Source of the DNA: Thermoplasmata archaeon
Lineage (GTDB): Archaea; Thermoplasmatota; Thermoplasmata; Thermoplasmatales; Thermoplasmataceae
Reading direction: 5' to 3'
NCBI GenBank assembly: GCA_021797225.1
Contig: JAKAAE010000056.1
Location: 1 to 9,338, forward strand
Length of the DNA stretch: 9,338 nt
A program made the translations under genes and the position numbers. The stretch's first letter is position 1. Each line of letters opens with the position of its first letter. This document shows, piece after piece, positions 1 to 5,849 of the stretch. Below the pieces are notes generated by a model, which ran no database searches, was not told where the DNA came from, and saw only the letters and a program-made list of their open reading frames with translations.

Positions 1-862
1 TTTCTTCAACACCATTTTTTCCAATTTTTATTGGAACTCCGATGAATTTGCCGCTTATTTTGTACTTTTCAGCATGCTTGCCTGTGAGGTACGCAGCACA
101 GGGGATTACCCTTTTTTCATCATTTACGATAGATTCAACCATCACGGATATGGATATTGATGGGGCATAGAATGCCGTTCCCGTTTTATAGTAGTTGAGA
201 ATTTCTCCTCCGCCGAATCTTGTCCTCTTGATGATTTCATCTATCTTCTCCTTGCTAAGCAGGTTTGAAATCGGTATTCCTGACACATTGGAATAATGTA
301 TGAACGGAACCATATCATCGCCATGACCGCCCACAACAAACGCATTGACATCCCTTACAGACACATTCAGGGCCTCTGCCAGGAATGTTCTGAATCTGGA
401 GCTATCCAGTGAACCGCCAAGTCCGATTACCCTCTCAGGGCTTATTCCGGATGCTTTCTGTAGTGCATATGCCATTATATCTGCCGGGTTTGTAACAGCC
501 ACTATAATTGAATCAGGAGAATACTTCTTTATCTGTTCGCCAACATCCTTCATTATTCCTATATTCTTGACAAGCAGGTCATCTCTGCTCATACCAGGTC
601 TTCTTGCCAGGCCTGCAGTGACAACTATAACATCTGATCCTTTCAGGTTTTTATACTCAGTGGGATCCTGGGTACAGAATCCCTGCAATTTGCAATCAAA
701 ACCGAAATGTGGGGCTCCTTCCTGTATATCCAGGGCCTTTCCCTGTGCCACGCCATCAACGATATCAAATATTTTGATATCTGCAATATCTTTTATAGCC
801 AGAACCTGTGCCACACTTGCGCCTACTGCTCCCGCGCCAATAATAGAAATCGTTTTGTCCAT
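1..862 (-). CDS. mdh: Malate dehydrogenase (LDH-like archaeal type), 3' end outside window
   Basis: NAD-dependent malate dehydrogenase, interconverting malate and oxaloacetate in the cytosol (citric acid cycle). I translated the minus strand from the ATG at 862-860; it stays open for 287 codons to the window edge. Seen: Rossmann motif GAGAVG at residues 9-14; Asp33 at the end of the second strand, which favours NAD over NADP; substrate loop ARRPGMSR at 86-93 with Arg87 at the position that is Gln in lactate dehydrogenases and Arg in malate dehydrogenases; Asn125; the Asp153/Arg156 pair; and catalytic His180 in GGHGDD. The family is usually about 310-325 residues, so roughly 30-35 C-terminal residues are missing. 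The start is supported by an A/T-rich TATA-like box about 25 bases upstream, as expected for a leaderless mRNA. It is divergent from pdxS. The residues favour malate over lactate specificity; I am very sure of the family. Confidence 0.95.
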   Translation of the reverse strand, partial: MDKTISIIGAGAVGASVAQVLAIKDIADIKIFDIVDGVAQGKALDIQEGAPHFGFDCKLQGFCTQDPTEYKNLKGSDVIVVTAGLARRPGMSRDDLLVKNIGIMKDVGEQIKKYSPDSIIVAVTNPADIMAYALQKASGISPERVIGLGGSLDSSRFRTFLAEALNVSVRDVNAFVVGGHGDDMVPFIHYSNVSGIPISNLLSKEKIDEIIKRTRFGGGEILNYYKTGTAFYAPSISISVMVESIVNDEKRVIPCAAYLTGKHAEKYKISGKFIGVPIKIGKNGVEE

Positions 863-882
863 GGTATGGTATAGTCATTAAA

Positions 883-890
883 ATTAAATA
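883..890 (-). promoter_or_regulatory. TATA-like box of mdh
   Basis: On the minus strand this reads TATTTAAT, centred about 25 bases upstream of the mdh ATG at 862. That spacing places the transcription start at or next to the start codon, so the mRNA is probably leaderless. No Shine-Dalgarno-like sequence lies between the box and the ATG. Assigned by position and composition only. Confidence 0.5.
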
Positions 891-943
891 TTTTTGTATT
901 AACCTGAAAGTATTCACGGTTTTCAATTCAGTCTGATAAAGCG

Positions 944-950
944 TATATAT
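944..950 (+). promoter_or_regulatory. TATA-like box of pdxS
   Basis: TATATAT centred about 26 bases before the pdxS ATG at 973. The spacing predicts a leaderless or nearly leaderless pdxST transcript. A purine-rich stretch just upstream (GATAAAGCG) could serve as the TFB-recognition element. This is inferred from spacing; there is no ribosome binding site in front of the ATG. Confidence 0.55.
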
Positions 951-972
951 GTAATCATGATAATGTTTTATT

Positions 973-1965
973 ATGTTGGACCTTAAAAAGATGAAATTCG
1001 GCGATGAGCTTTTAAAACGTGGATTTGCGAAAATGACGAAAGGCGGCGTTGTGATGGATGTAACCAACGCTGAACAGGCAAAAATAGCCGAGAAAGCCGG
1101 AGCTGTTTCTGTGATGGCCCTGGAAAGGGTTCCCTCTGATATAAGGGCCCAGGGTGGAGTTGCCAGGATGTCAGATCCCTTGAAGGTAAAGGAAATCCTT
1201 GAAGCAGTTTCAATACCTGTAATGGCGAAAGTAAGAATCGGCCATTTGAGCGAGGCTTCAATACTGGAATCTCTGGGAGTTGATATGCTGGATGAGAGTG
1301 AGGTGCTTACCCCTGCTGACCCATTTTACCATATAAACAAAAAAATGTACAAAGTTCCCGTGGTATGCGGTGCAAGAACATTCCCTGAAGCGGTTAGGAG
1401 GATATTCGAGGGTGCAGCAATGATAAGGACCAAGGGAGAAGCAGGTACAGGCAATATCATAGAAGCAATGAGGCACATAAGGGCAGTAACGGACGGGATA
1501 TACATACTGAATTCCCTTACCAGTGATGAATTATTCAATGTCGCTGAAAATATTTCAAAGAGTTATGTTACCCTCAGGAATCTAACATCAGAGGACCTCT
1601 ATGGAGAAGAGGGGAAAATGCCATACAATAATGTGTATTATGGCATGGATTTCAGGGAAATATCCAACGAAATATTCAAAGTTATAAAGGAAATAAAACA
1701 TCAGAAGAGACTGCCACTGGTAAACTTTGCTGCAGGTGGTATAGCAACTCCTGCTGATGCCGCCCTCATGATGAAGATGGGCATGGATGGTGTCTTTGTA
1801 GGCAGTGGAATTTTCAAATCAGAGAATCCACAAAAGATGGCAGAAGCCATAGTTGATGCTACAGAGAATTATGAGGATTACAAACTGCTGGCTGATATTT
1901 CATCCGGACTGGAAGGAATGCACGGGCTGGATATCTCGGAAATAGAAAAACTGCAGAACAGATAA
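973..1965 (+). CDS. pdxS: Pyridoxal 5'-phosphate synthase, PLP-forming subunit PdxS
   Basis: Synthase subunit of the DXP-independent vitamin B6 pathway. It condenses ribose 5-phosphate (or ribulose 5-phosphate), glyceraldehyde 3-phosphate and ammonia from PdxT into PLP. It is a (beta/alpha)8 barrel that forms a dodecamer in the family. Seen: 330 residues, highly conserved; Asp29 in [19 protein letters not shown]; Lys86 in VMAKVRIGH, equivalent to the Schiff-base lysine (Lys81 in Bacillus subtilis); Lys154 in [10 protein letters not shown], equivalent to Lys149; and the phosphate-binding segments [14 protein letters not shown] and [14 protein letters not shown]. It is longer than bacterial PdxS (about 294), and the extra residues lie at about 175-215, matching the insertion known in archaeal homologues such as those of Pyrococcus and Methanocaldococcus. 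The ATG at 973 is supported by a TATA box about 26 bases upstream. pdxT follows after 13 bases. Confidence 0.98.
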   Translation: MLDLKKMKFGDELLKRGFAKMTKGGVVMDVTNAEQAKIAEKAGAVSVMALERVPSDIRAQGGVARMSDPLKVKEILEAVSIPVMAKVRIGHLSEASILESLGVDMLDESEVLTPADPFYHINKKMYKVPVVCGARTFPEAVRRIFEGAAMIRTKGEAGTGNIIEAMRHIRAVTDGIYILNSLTSDELFNVAENISKSYVTLRNLTSEDLYGEEGKMPYNNVYYGMDFREISNEIFKVIKEIKHQKRLPLVNFAAGGIATPADAALMMKMGMDGVFVGSGIFKSENPQKMAEAIVDATENYEDYKLLADISSGLEGMHGLDISEIEKLQNR

Positions 1966-1978
1966 AATTGATGCAACT

Positions 1979-2551
1979 ATGAAAATAGGAATACTCAATA
2001 TCCAGGGAGATGTTTCCGAGCATTTCCATATGATACAGAGGTTAAAGGGAAAATACCATGTAGAGCCGGTGAACGTAAAAACTCTTGCAGACCTCAAAGA
2101 TCTTTCCGGATTGATCATACCCGGCGGGGAAAGTACTGTAATATATAAAATTTTAAAAAAATCCGGATTGTATGAAACAATTAAGGAAAAGGCAGGTTCT
2201 GGAATGTATATAATGGGAACCTGTGCCGGGGCAATACTGGTTTCCCGTGATACAGGGGATAAAACTGTAGAGGGCATGGATCTCATTGGTATAACAATCA
2301 AAAGAAATGCATATGGAAGACAGATAGATTCGTCTATACAAACTATTGATATAAAAAATACAGGCAAATTTGAAGCGGTTTTTATAAGGGCTCCACGAAT
2401 AGAATCCGCGGACGGTTCTACAGTTCTCGCCAGTATGGATGGATATCCGGTCATGGTCAGAGAGAAGAATATACTGGCAATGACATTCCATCCCGAGCTG
2501 ACCGGAGATGAAAGAGTCCATGAATATTTTATATCCATGATTGAATCATAA
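1979..2551 (+). CDS. pdxT: Pyridoxal 5'-phosphate synthase, glutaminase subunit PdxT
   Basis: Class I glutamine amidotransferase that hydrolyses glutamine and passes ammonia to PdxS. Seen: 190 residues, normal for the family; N-terminal IGILNIQGDVSEH; oxyanion/substrate segment IPGGEST at 47-53; nucleophile Cys82 in GTCAGA; and the rest of the triad as His171 and Glu173 in FHPEL. All catalytic residues are present, so it should be active. It lies 13 bases after pdxS and is almost certainly in the same transcript. The ATG at 1979 gives the usual N-terminus. The ATG at 1971 is followed by a stop three codons later and can be ignored. No strong Shine-Dalgarno sequence is visible before the start, so initiation may depend on coupling with pdxS. 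Confidence 0.97.
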   Translation: MKIGILNIQGDVSEHFHMIQRLKGKYHVEPVNVKTLADLKDLSGLIIPGGESTVIYKILKKSGLYETIKEKAGSGMYIMGTCAGAILVSRDTGDKTVEGMDLIGITIKRNAYGRQIDSSIQTIDIKNTGKFEAVFIRAPRIESADGSTVLASMDGYPVMVREKNILAMTFHPELTGDERVHEYFISMIES

Positions 2552-2569
2552 ATACTGCTTCAATAAGAT

Positions 2570-2577
2570 AATTATAT
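2570..2577 (+). promoter_or_regulatory. TATA-like box of the small membrane protein gene
   Basis: AATTATAT centred about 24 bases upstream of the ATG at 2597, suggesting a separate leaderless transcript rather than readthrough from pdxT. Based on position and composition only. Confidence 0.4.
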
Positions 2578-2596
2578 CATTCTGTTATACAGTATC

Positions 2597-2797
2597 ATGG
2601 AAAAACGGACCGTTAAAAATTTGATCAAGACCAATATAGCTATAGGTATTGTTACAGTCATCTTCGTTTTCTTTATACTATCCAATTTCAAGTTTTACCT
2701 TGCAAATGCGCTCTTTATGGACATTATTGCCATATTGCTCGGAATGTCATTCGCCGCGACCATGTTTTTATGGGTTATTGGGATAACAAAGGCTTAA
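2597..2797 (+). CDS. Small two-helix membrane protein of unknown function
   Basis: I do not recognise a family. The 66-residue product has a short basic N-terminus (Lys3, Arg4, Lys7, Lys11), a first hydrophobic segment at about 13-31, a short Lys/Tyr-containing turn, and a second hydrophobic segment at about 38-63 ending in Lys-Ala. By the positive-inside rule both ends probably face the cytoplasm. There is no cysteine, histidine or other obvious cofactor ligand. It lies 45 bases after pdxT with its own TATA-like box, and 22 bases before the ATG of the PPC gene (7 bases before that gene's alternative GTG start). It is credible as a gene because of the coherent two-helix layout, the promoter spacing and the close fit between neighbours. 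Short hydrophobic frames also arise by chance in A+T-rich DNA, so confidence is moderate. Confidence 0.65.
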   Translation: MEKRTVKNLIKTNIAIGIVTVIFVFFILSNFKFYLANALFMDIIAILLGMSFAATMFLWVIGITKA

Positions 2798-2819
2798 TAC
2801 ACCTGTGGAATTGCAAATT

Positions 2820-3236
2820 ATGCAGGATAATATAGAGAATAATCTGATAGTGGCCAAATTCGAGGCAGGTGAGGATGTAATAGAAAATCTCAATAAATTG
2901 GTTGATAAATATAATATCAAATCAGGCTTCATTGATATGGGCATCGGCATGATAAAAAGTCTCAGAATAGGTTACTGGAACATAGATAAATATGATGAGC
3001 TGGACATTGAGGATCGGAGTGAGCTTGTTGCTTTCCATGGTTCAATTGCTGATGACAAAAATCGTTTTCATATACATATCGGTGTCGCAAGAAAGGATCA
3101 TCAATTATACGGTGGCCACTTCTTCAGCGGTATTGCCGATCCTCTCATGGAAGTAAAGATTACAAAATTTGAGGAAGTAAAATTCACGAGAAAATATAAT
3201 GCAAAGTCCACTCTGAATGAGCTGGAAATCAAATAG
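2820..3236 (+). CDS. PPC/DUF296-domain protein (predicted DNA-binding, PD1-like)
   Basis: Single PPC (DUF296, COG1661) domain protein. Members are found alone in bacteria and archaea and fused to AT-hooks in plants, and archaeal ones form trimers. The biochemical role of the stand-alone forms is not settled; many are called DNA-binding, but there is no helix-turn-helix here. Seen, counting from the ATG at 2820 (138 residues): IVAKFEAGEDVIENL at 10-24, the typical opening; a central conserved FHGSIADDKNRFHIHIGVA; and the histidine set His84-x-His86 plus GGH ending at His100, which forms a metal site in this family. An in-frame GTG at 2805 would add five residues. I prefer the ATG because it gives the normal N-terminus and has an A/T-rich element about 24 bases upstream. 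It precedes queE by 15 bases, so it may lie in the preQ0 operon. Confidence 0.85.
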   Translation: MQDNIENNLIVAKFEAGEDVIENLNKLVDKYNIKSGFIDMGIGMIKSLRIGYWNIDKYDELDIEDRSELVAFHGSIADDKNRFHIHIGVARKDHQLYGGHFFSGIADPLMEVKITKFEEVKFTRKYNAKSTLNELEIK

Positions 3237-3251
3237 TTTGAATGATTAACT

Positions 3252-3893
3252 ATGAATATCAATGAAATATTTCTAAGCATCCAGGGGGAGGGGTATTACA
3301 CCGGTGAGAAAATGGTATTCGTGAGAACAGAATACTGTAATCTACGATGCTCATGGTGCGATACAAAATATTCCTTCAATGAAGGCAGGAATATGTCCCT
3401 GGATGAGATAGGCGAAGTTGTTGATAATCTGGCGCAGAACAATGTGAAATGGGTATGCCTTACCGGCGGTGAGCCCCTGCTGCAGAAAGATGTAAATAAC
3501 CTCGTGAGGCGACTGTCTGATCGATACCGGATTCTTCTTGAAACCTCGGGAAGCCTGGATATAAAAAGGTTCATTCCAGATTATGGCATGGTTAGAAAGG
3601 ATATAGATTTCAAGCTCCCCTCCTCAGGCATGTATAGAAAATTCAATGATAAAAATCTAGGATACATAGAAGATGGAGATTACATAAAATTTGTGGTAAA
3701 CGATAGAAATGATTTTTCAGTGGCAATGAATGAAATCAGGGCTATGGATAGCCACACGGGAATAGTTATACAGCCGGTTTACGGCACGGAAGTAAAATGG
3801 CTTGCAGATGAATTTATAGAAAAAGCCCCGGATAATGCAAGACTGATGTTGCAGGAACATAAATACATATACGGGGATATTAGAGGTGTTTAA
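3252..3893 (+). CDS. queE: 7-carboxy-7-deazaguanine synthase QueE (radical SAM)
   Basis: Radical S-adenosylmethionine enzyme that contracts the ring of 6-carboxy-5,6,7,8-tetrahydropterin to 7-carboxy-7-deazaguanine, the third step toward preQ0. Seen: 213 residues, normal length; N-terminal INEIFLSIQGEG typical of QueE; FVRTEYCNLRCSWCDT, with Cys29, Cys33 and Cys36 as the CxxxCxxC ligands of the [4Fe-4S] cluster; TGGEPL at 71-76, which contacts the SAM amino group; and a C-terminal LQEHKYIYGD, matching the conserved LQxHKY ending. There is no extra C-terminal cluster domain. The start at 3252 is the only ATG giving the family N-terminus. The stop codon directly abuts the folE ATG, and queD follows, so three consecutive-pathway enzymes are co-transcribed. 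In archaea the product feeds archaeosine in tRNA. Confidence 0.96.
   Translation: MNINEIFLSIQGEGYYTGEKMVFVRTEYCNLRCSWCDTKYSFNEGRNMSLDEIGEVVDNLAQNNVKWVCLTGGEPLLQKDVNNLVRRLSDRYRILLETSGSLDIKRFIPDYGMVRKDIDFKLPSSGMYRKFNDKNLGYIEDGDYIKFVVNDRNDFSVAMNEIRAMDSHTGIVIQPVYGTEVKWLADEFIEKAPDNARLMLQEHKYIYGDIRGV
3883..3888 (+). promoter_or_regulatory. Ribosome binding site of folE inside the queE end
   Basis: GAGGTG five bases before the folE ATG, inside the last codons of queE. It complements the archaeal 16S 3' end. This is one of the few clear Shine-Dalgarno sequences in the window and fixes the folE start. Its position suggests translational coupling with queE. Confidence 0.7.
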
Positions 3894-4469
3894 ATGGAGC
3901 AGAAGAATGAAAAAATTCTGAGTGATAGTATAAAGCAACTTGTATATAATTTACATGAAGAGTATGGCTGGTTCAATGATGAGGAACTCACAAATACGCC
4001 AGGGAGAATAGAAAAGTTTTACAGGGAATGGTATGGCAGAAGAAATTTTACATTCACAAAATTCAAGGTTTCAGGGCAGGAGAGCATGGTAATAATGAAA
4101 AATGTTTCATTTTATTCCATGTGTTCACATCATTTGCTCCCATTTTTCGGAACAATAAACATTGCATATCTGCCCAAACCCTCCGGATACATTGCCGGGG
4201 TCAGCAAACTTGTCAGGGCCGTGAACAAGATAGCAAGCAAGCCACAGTTGCAGGAAAACATGACCTCTGAAATTGTTGAGCTCCTATATGAGAACCTCAA
4301 TCCTCTTTTTGTCATGGTAACTGCCAAGGGACAGCATATGTGCATGATGATGAGGGGTGTAAAACAGGAAGGTGCCACCATGGTTACCTCTTCAGTTAAA
4401 TACAACGATATTGTAAAAAAGGAGCTGGAATCGCTCAAGTCGGAAGCCCTGAAGATGATGGGTGATTAG
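3894..4469 (+). CDS. folE: GTP cyclohydrolase I (FolE type)
   Basis: Converts GTP to 7,8-dihydroneopterin triphosphate, the substrate of QueD. Seen: 191 residues; TPGRIEKFYREW at 35-46, the conserved N-terminal helical region; zinc ligands Cys77 and His80 in MCSHHLLPFFG; catalytic His79; GYIAGVSKLVRAVN at 98-111; His148, equivalent to Escherichia coli His179; and the third zinc ligand Cys150 in GQHMCMMMRGV. All of the metal and catalytic residues of the classical zinc-dependent type are present, so this is not the FolE2/MptA type common in other archaea. Its ATG abuts the queE stop and its own stop abuts the queD ATG. The operon position points to a role in preQ0/archaeosine synthesis. The product could also supply pterin routes, which cannot be judged here. 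Confidence 0.96.
   Translation: MEQKNEKILSDSIKQLVYNLHEEYGWFNDEELTNTPGRIEKFYREWYGRRNFTFTKFKVSGQESMVIMKNVSFYSMCSHHLLPFFGTINIAYLPKPSGYIAGVSKLVRAVNKIASKPQLQENMTSEIVELLYENLNPLFVMVTAKGQHMCMMMRGVKQEGATMVTSSVKYNDIVKKELESLKSEALKMMGD
4461..4466 (+). promoter_or_regulatory. Ribosome binding site of queD inside the folE end
   Basis: GGTGAT three bases before the TAG-ATG junction, encoded by the last folE codons. It matches the archaeal anti-Shine-Dalgarno sequence. As at the preceding junction, this favours coupled translation and supports the ATG at 4470. The spacing to the ATG is slightly short. Confidence 0.6.
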
Positions 4470-4940
4470 ATGTATAGAATAGAGATAACAGGAAGCCTGA
4501 AGGGATTGGCATGGAGCTCAGGGCATTACGTGCCGGATAATGATAAATGCAGGCATTTCCACGGACACGACTATTCCCTGGATATTATAATTGACGCGGG
4601 GGATGTGGAATCAACAGGGATGGTAATTGATTTTACATTGTTAAAAAAGATTATCAAACCCATAATAAATGAAATGGACCATAAATTCATGATCCCTGAA
4701 TCTGATGCAGTGGAAAGCAGCAGGGAGGGTATGATAGATATAGTTGTGAGAAACGTATACAAGGGAACCATGCCGGAGGATGATGTTTTCATATTGCCAT
4801 ACCCTGCTGATACTGCAGAGTACATAGCAAAATACTGTTATAAAGAAATTTACAGGAAACTCTATGCAGTGATAAGGAAGTTCAAAATGGAAATTGTAAT
4901 ACATGAGGGACCTGGCAATATGGCATCATATACAGAATGA
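4470..4940 (+). CDS. queD: 6-carboxy-5,6,7,8-tetrahydropterin synthase QueD
   Basis: Member of the 6-pyruvoyl-tetrahydropterin synthase fold family, converting dihydroneopterin triphosphate to 6-carboxy-tetrahydropterin, the QueE substrate. Seen: 156 residues; zinc histidines His19, His31 and His33; and Cys27 in the spacing CxxxHGH. That spacing is the signature of the QueD type; the PTPS-II type has a longer spacing and PTPS-III has Glu for Cys. Further motifs are VIDFTLLKK (about 52-60), NEMDHKFM with the Asp-His pair at about 70-71, and a C-terminal VIHEGPGN with the catalytic Glu. The context (queE-folE-queD) agrees with the QueD assignment. The start abuts the folE stop with a good ribosome binding site. 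Downstream, the convergent gene on the minus strand ends two bases after the stop, and a T-rich tract there may terminate the operon. Confidence 0.94.
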   Translation: MYRIEITGSLKGLAWSSGHYVPDNDKCRHFHGHDYSLDIIIDAGDVESTGMVIDFTLLKKIIKPIINEMDHKFMIPESDAVESSREGMIDIVVRNVYKGTMPEDDVFILPYPADTAEYIAKYCYKEIYRKLYAVIRKFKMEIVIHEGPGNMASYTE

Positions 4941-4942
4941 AA

Positions 4943-5689
4943 TTATTTTAAATTATTATTATTTTTTTCTTTTATTATCTCCGCCACTATGCTTATGGCT
5001 ATTTCATTGATTGTAATTGCATTTATTGGCAGTCCTGCAGGGCATTTTATGCCATTTGTATCTATATCTGGATTATCCAAAAGTATCTTTTCAATATCTT
5101 TATTGAATCTGTTCTTGCTGGATACTATTGAAAGATATCTGGGTTTTTCTGTGAGAAAATGTGAGATATAGGGTATTTCGTTTTCAGTTTTGGTTATTAA
5201 AAGTACAAAATCATCTGAAAAATCTTCTTCCAGCAACCTCCTGGATTCTGATTTGTCATTAATATTAAACACAGATAGTGACAGCCCTGTATAGGGTACC
5301 AGCGTTTCAAGAGACTCTAATAATTTATCATTCATTGATTCGACAAGTATTACAAAATTCCTTCGGTGTACATATGGCTCGATGAACAACTCTATCATAC
5401 CACCGCATGTTGTATTCATAGAATAATCAGATGTTGTGTTATCCTTATCCAGCGCAATCTGGAGGTATTTTGTTTCATTCTGGTCAATGGACTTTCCACA
5501 CTCTTTCATCACAATGTTATCAAGGGAAGGGCTTCCAAGTGTTCCGTATATAATTTCGTCATGAACTACCAGCATTTTGAATCCGGGTTTGGCAATGGAT
5601 GATCCCGATGTTTTTATAACAGTCGCTACTGCGTAATCACGTTTGCTGTTCCGGAGTTCGATCTGCACGGGGATGATATCATCATACAT
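4943..5689 (-). CDS. Divergent XdhC/CoxI-family protein
   Basis: Resembles the XdhC/CoxI family, whose members help insert sulfurated molybdenum cofactor into molybdenum hydroxylases such as xanthine dehydrogenase and aerobic CO dehydrogenase. Seen over 248 residues: N-terminal XdhC/CoxI segment AVATVIKTSGSS at 20-31 followed by KPGFKMLVV; CGGMIELFIEP at 95-105, the best-conserved family motif; a Rossmann-like C-terminal half with YLSIVSSKNRF; and the typical tail CPAGLPINAITINEIAISI. Departures from the family: the usual Gly-Gly-Gly-Cys-x-Glu stretch is GSPSLD at 52-57, and the GSR of the nucleotide-binding loop is SSK. The C-terminus is Asn/Lys-rich (Asn243-Asn246), a by-product of the T-rich tract on the other strand. 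No molybdenum enzyme gene lies nearby. Family assignment is fairly firm; function is uncertain. Confidence 0.8.
   Translation of the reverse strand: MYDDIIPVQIELRNSKRDYAVATVIKTSGSSIAKPGFKMLVVHDEIIYGTLGSPSLDNIVMKECGKSIDQNETKYLQIALDKDNTTSDYSMNTTCGGMIELFIEPYVHRRNFVILVESMNDKLLESLETLVPYTGLSLSVFNINDKSESRRLLEEDFSDDFVLLITKTENEIPYISHFLTEKPRYLSIVSSKNRFNKDIEKILLDNPDIDTNGIKCPAGLPINAITINEIAISIVAEIIKEKNNNNLK
4944..4977 (+). terminator. T-rich probable terminator of the que operon
   Basis: Just after the queD stop the plus strand becomes T-rich, with T runs at about 4962-4968 and 4970-4974 broken by single C and A residues. Archaeal transcription typically ends in such runs without a stem-loop. The whole tract lies within the 3' end of the opposing XdhC-family gene. 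Assigned by composition and position; no hairpin was found. Confidence 0.5.
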
Positions 5690-5700
5690 GATGTTTTAAT

Positions 5701-5745
5701 GCCTGATAGTTTAAAACTTTTTTCAAATGTACGGTTCTATCAGGC
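5701..5745. repeat. Perfect 9-bp inverted repeat in the divergent promoter region
   Basis: GCCTGATAG at 5701-5709 and CTATCAGGC at 5737-5745 are exact reverse complements with a 27-base spacer. A further CTATCA half-site lies at 5753-5758, 16 bases after the matching bases of the right arm. The left arm touches the putative TATA box of the XdhC-family gene. This could be an operator for one or both divergent genes. It is less convincing as a hairpin because of the long A/T-rich loop. Confidence 0.5.
5708..5717 (-). promoter_or_regulatory. TATA-like box of the XdhC-family gene
   Basis: Reads GTTTTAAACT on the minus strand, centred about 24 bases upstream of the ATG at 5689, suggesting a leaderless mRNA. 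It borders the left arm of the inverted repeat, so protein binding there would be expected to block initiation (inference). Confidence 0.45.
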
Positions 5746-5799
5746 TGATGACCTATCAAACCATAGATTTTACTCCACGCCCGGGCAACTGCCTTTCCG

Positions 5800-5807
5800 T
5801 TATATTA
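5800..5807 (+). promoter_or_regulatory. TATA-like box of the nucleoside phosphorylase gene
   Basis: TTATATTA centred about 46 bases before the ATG at 5850, further away than for most genes here. It predicts a transcription start near 5828 and a 5' leader of about 20 bases. No element at leaderless spacing is visible before this start. Confidence 0.45.
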
Positions 5808-5849
5808 GATTTTGACGTTATGGCAAACACTACGCAATAGATTTACGCT

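Noticed and set aside
345..881. Long plus-strand open frame of 178 codons
   Set aside because: It lies antisense to mdh, whose minus-strand translation carries all the dehydrogenase motifs. The plus-strand product is low-complexity and looks like no protein family.
955..962. Palindrome ATCATGAT near the pdxS start
   Set aside because: Eight-base palindromes are common in A+T-rich DNA, and this one has no second copy or wider symmetry, so I do not call it an operator.
765..1067. Minus-strand frame of 100 codons across the mdh/pdxS gap
   Set aside because: It overlaps the start of both real genes in the wrong frame, covers two promoters, and shows no recognisable motif.
1900..2538. Minus-strand frame of 212 codons
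   Set aside because: Antisense shadow of pdxT, whose Cys-His-Glu triad is complete. The antisense product has no coherent domain pattern.
2805..2819. GTG start extending the PPC-domain protein by five residues
   Set aside because: No ribosome binding site and no TATA element at suitable spacing; the ATG at 2820 gives the usual family N-terminus. It cannot be fully excluded.
5366..5602. Plus-strand frame of 78 codons
   Set aside because: Lies inside and opposite the XdhC-family gene, with no promoter or ribosome binding site and a Cys/His-rich random-looking product.
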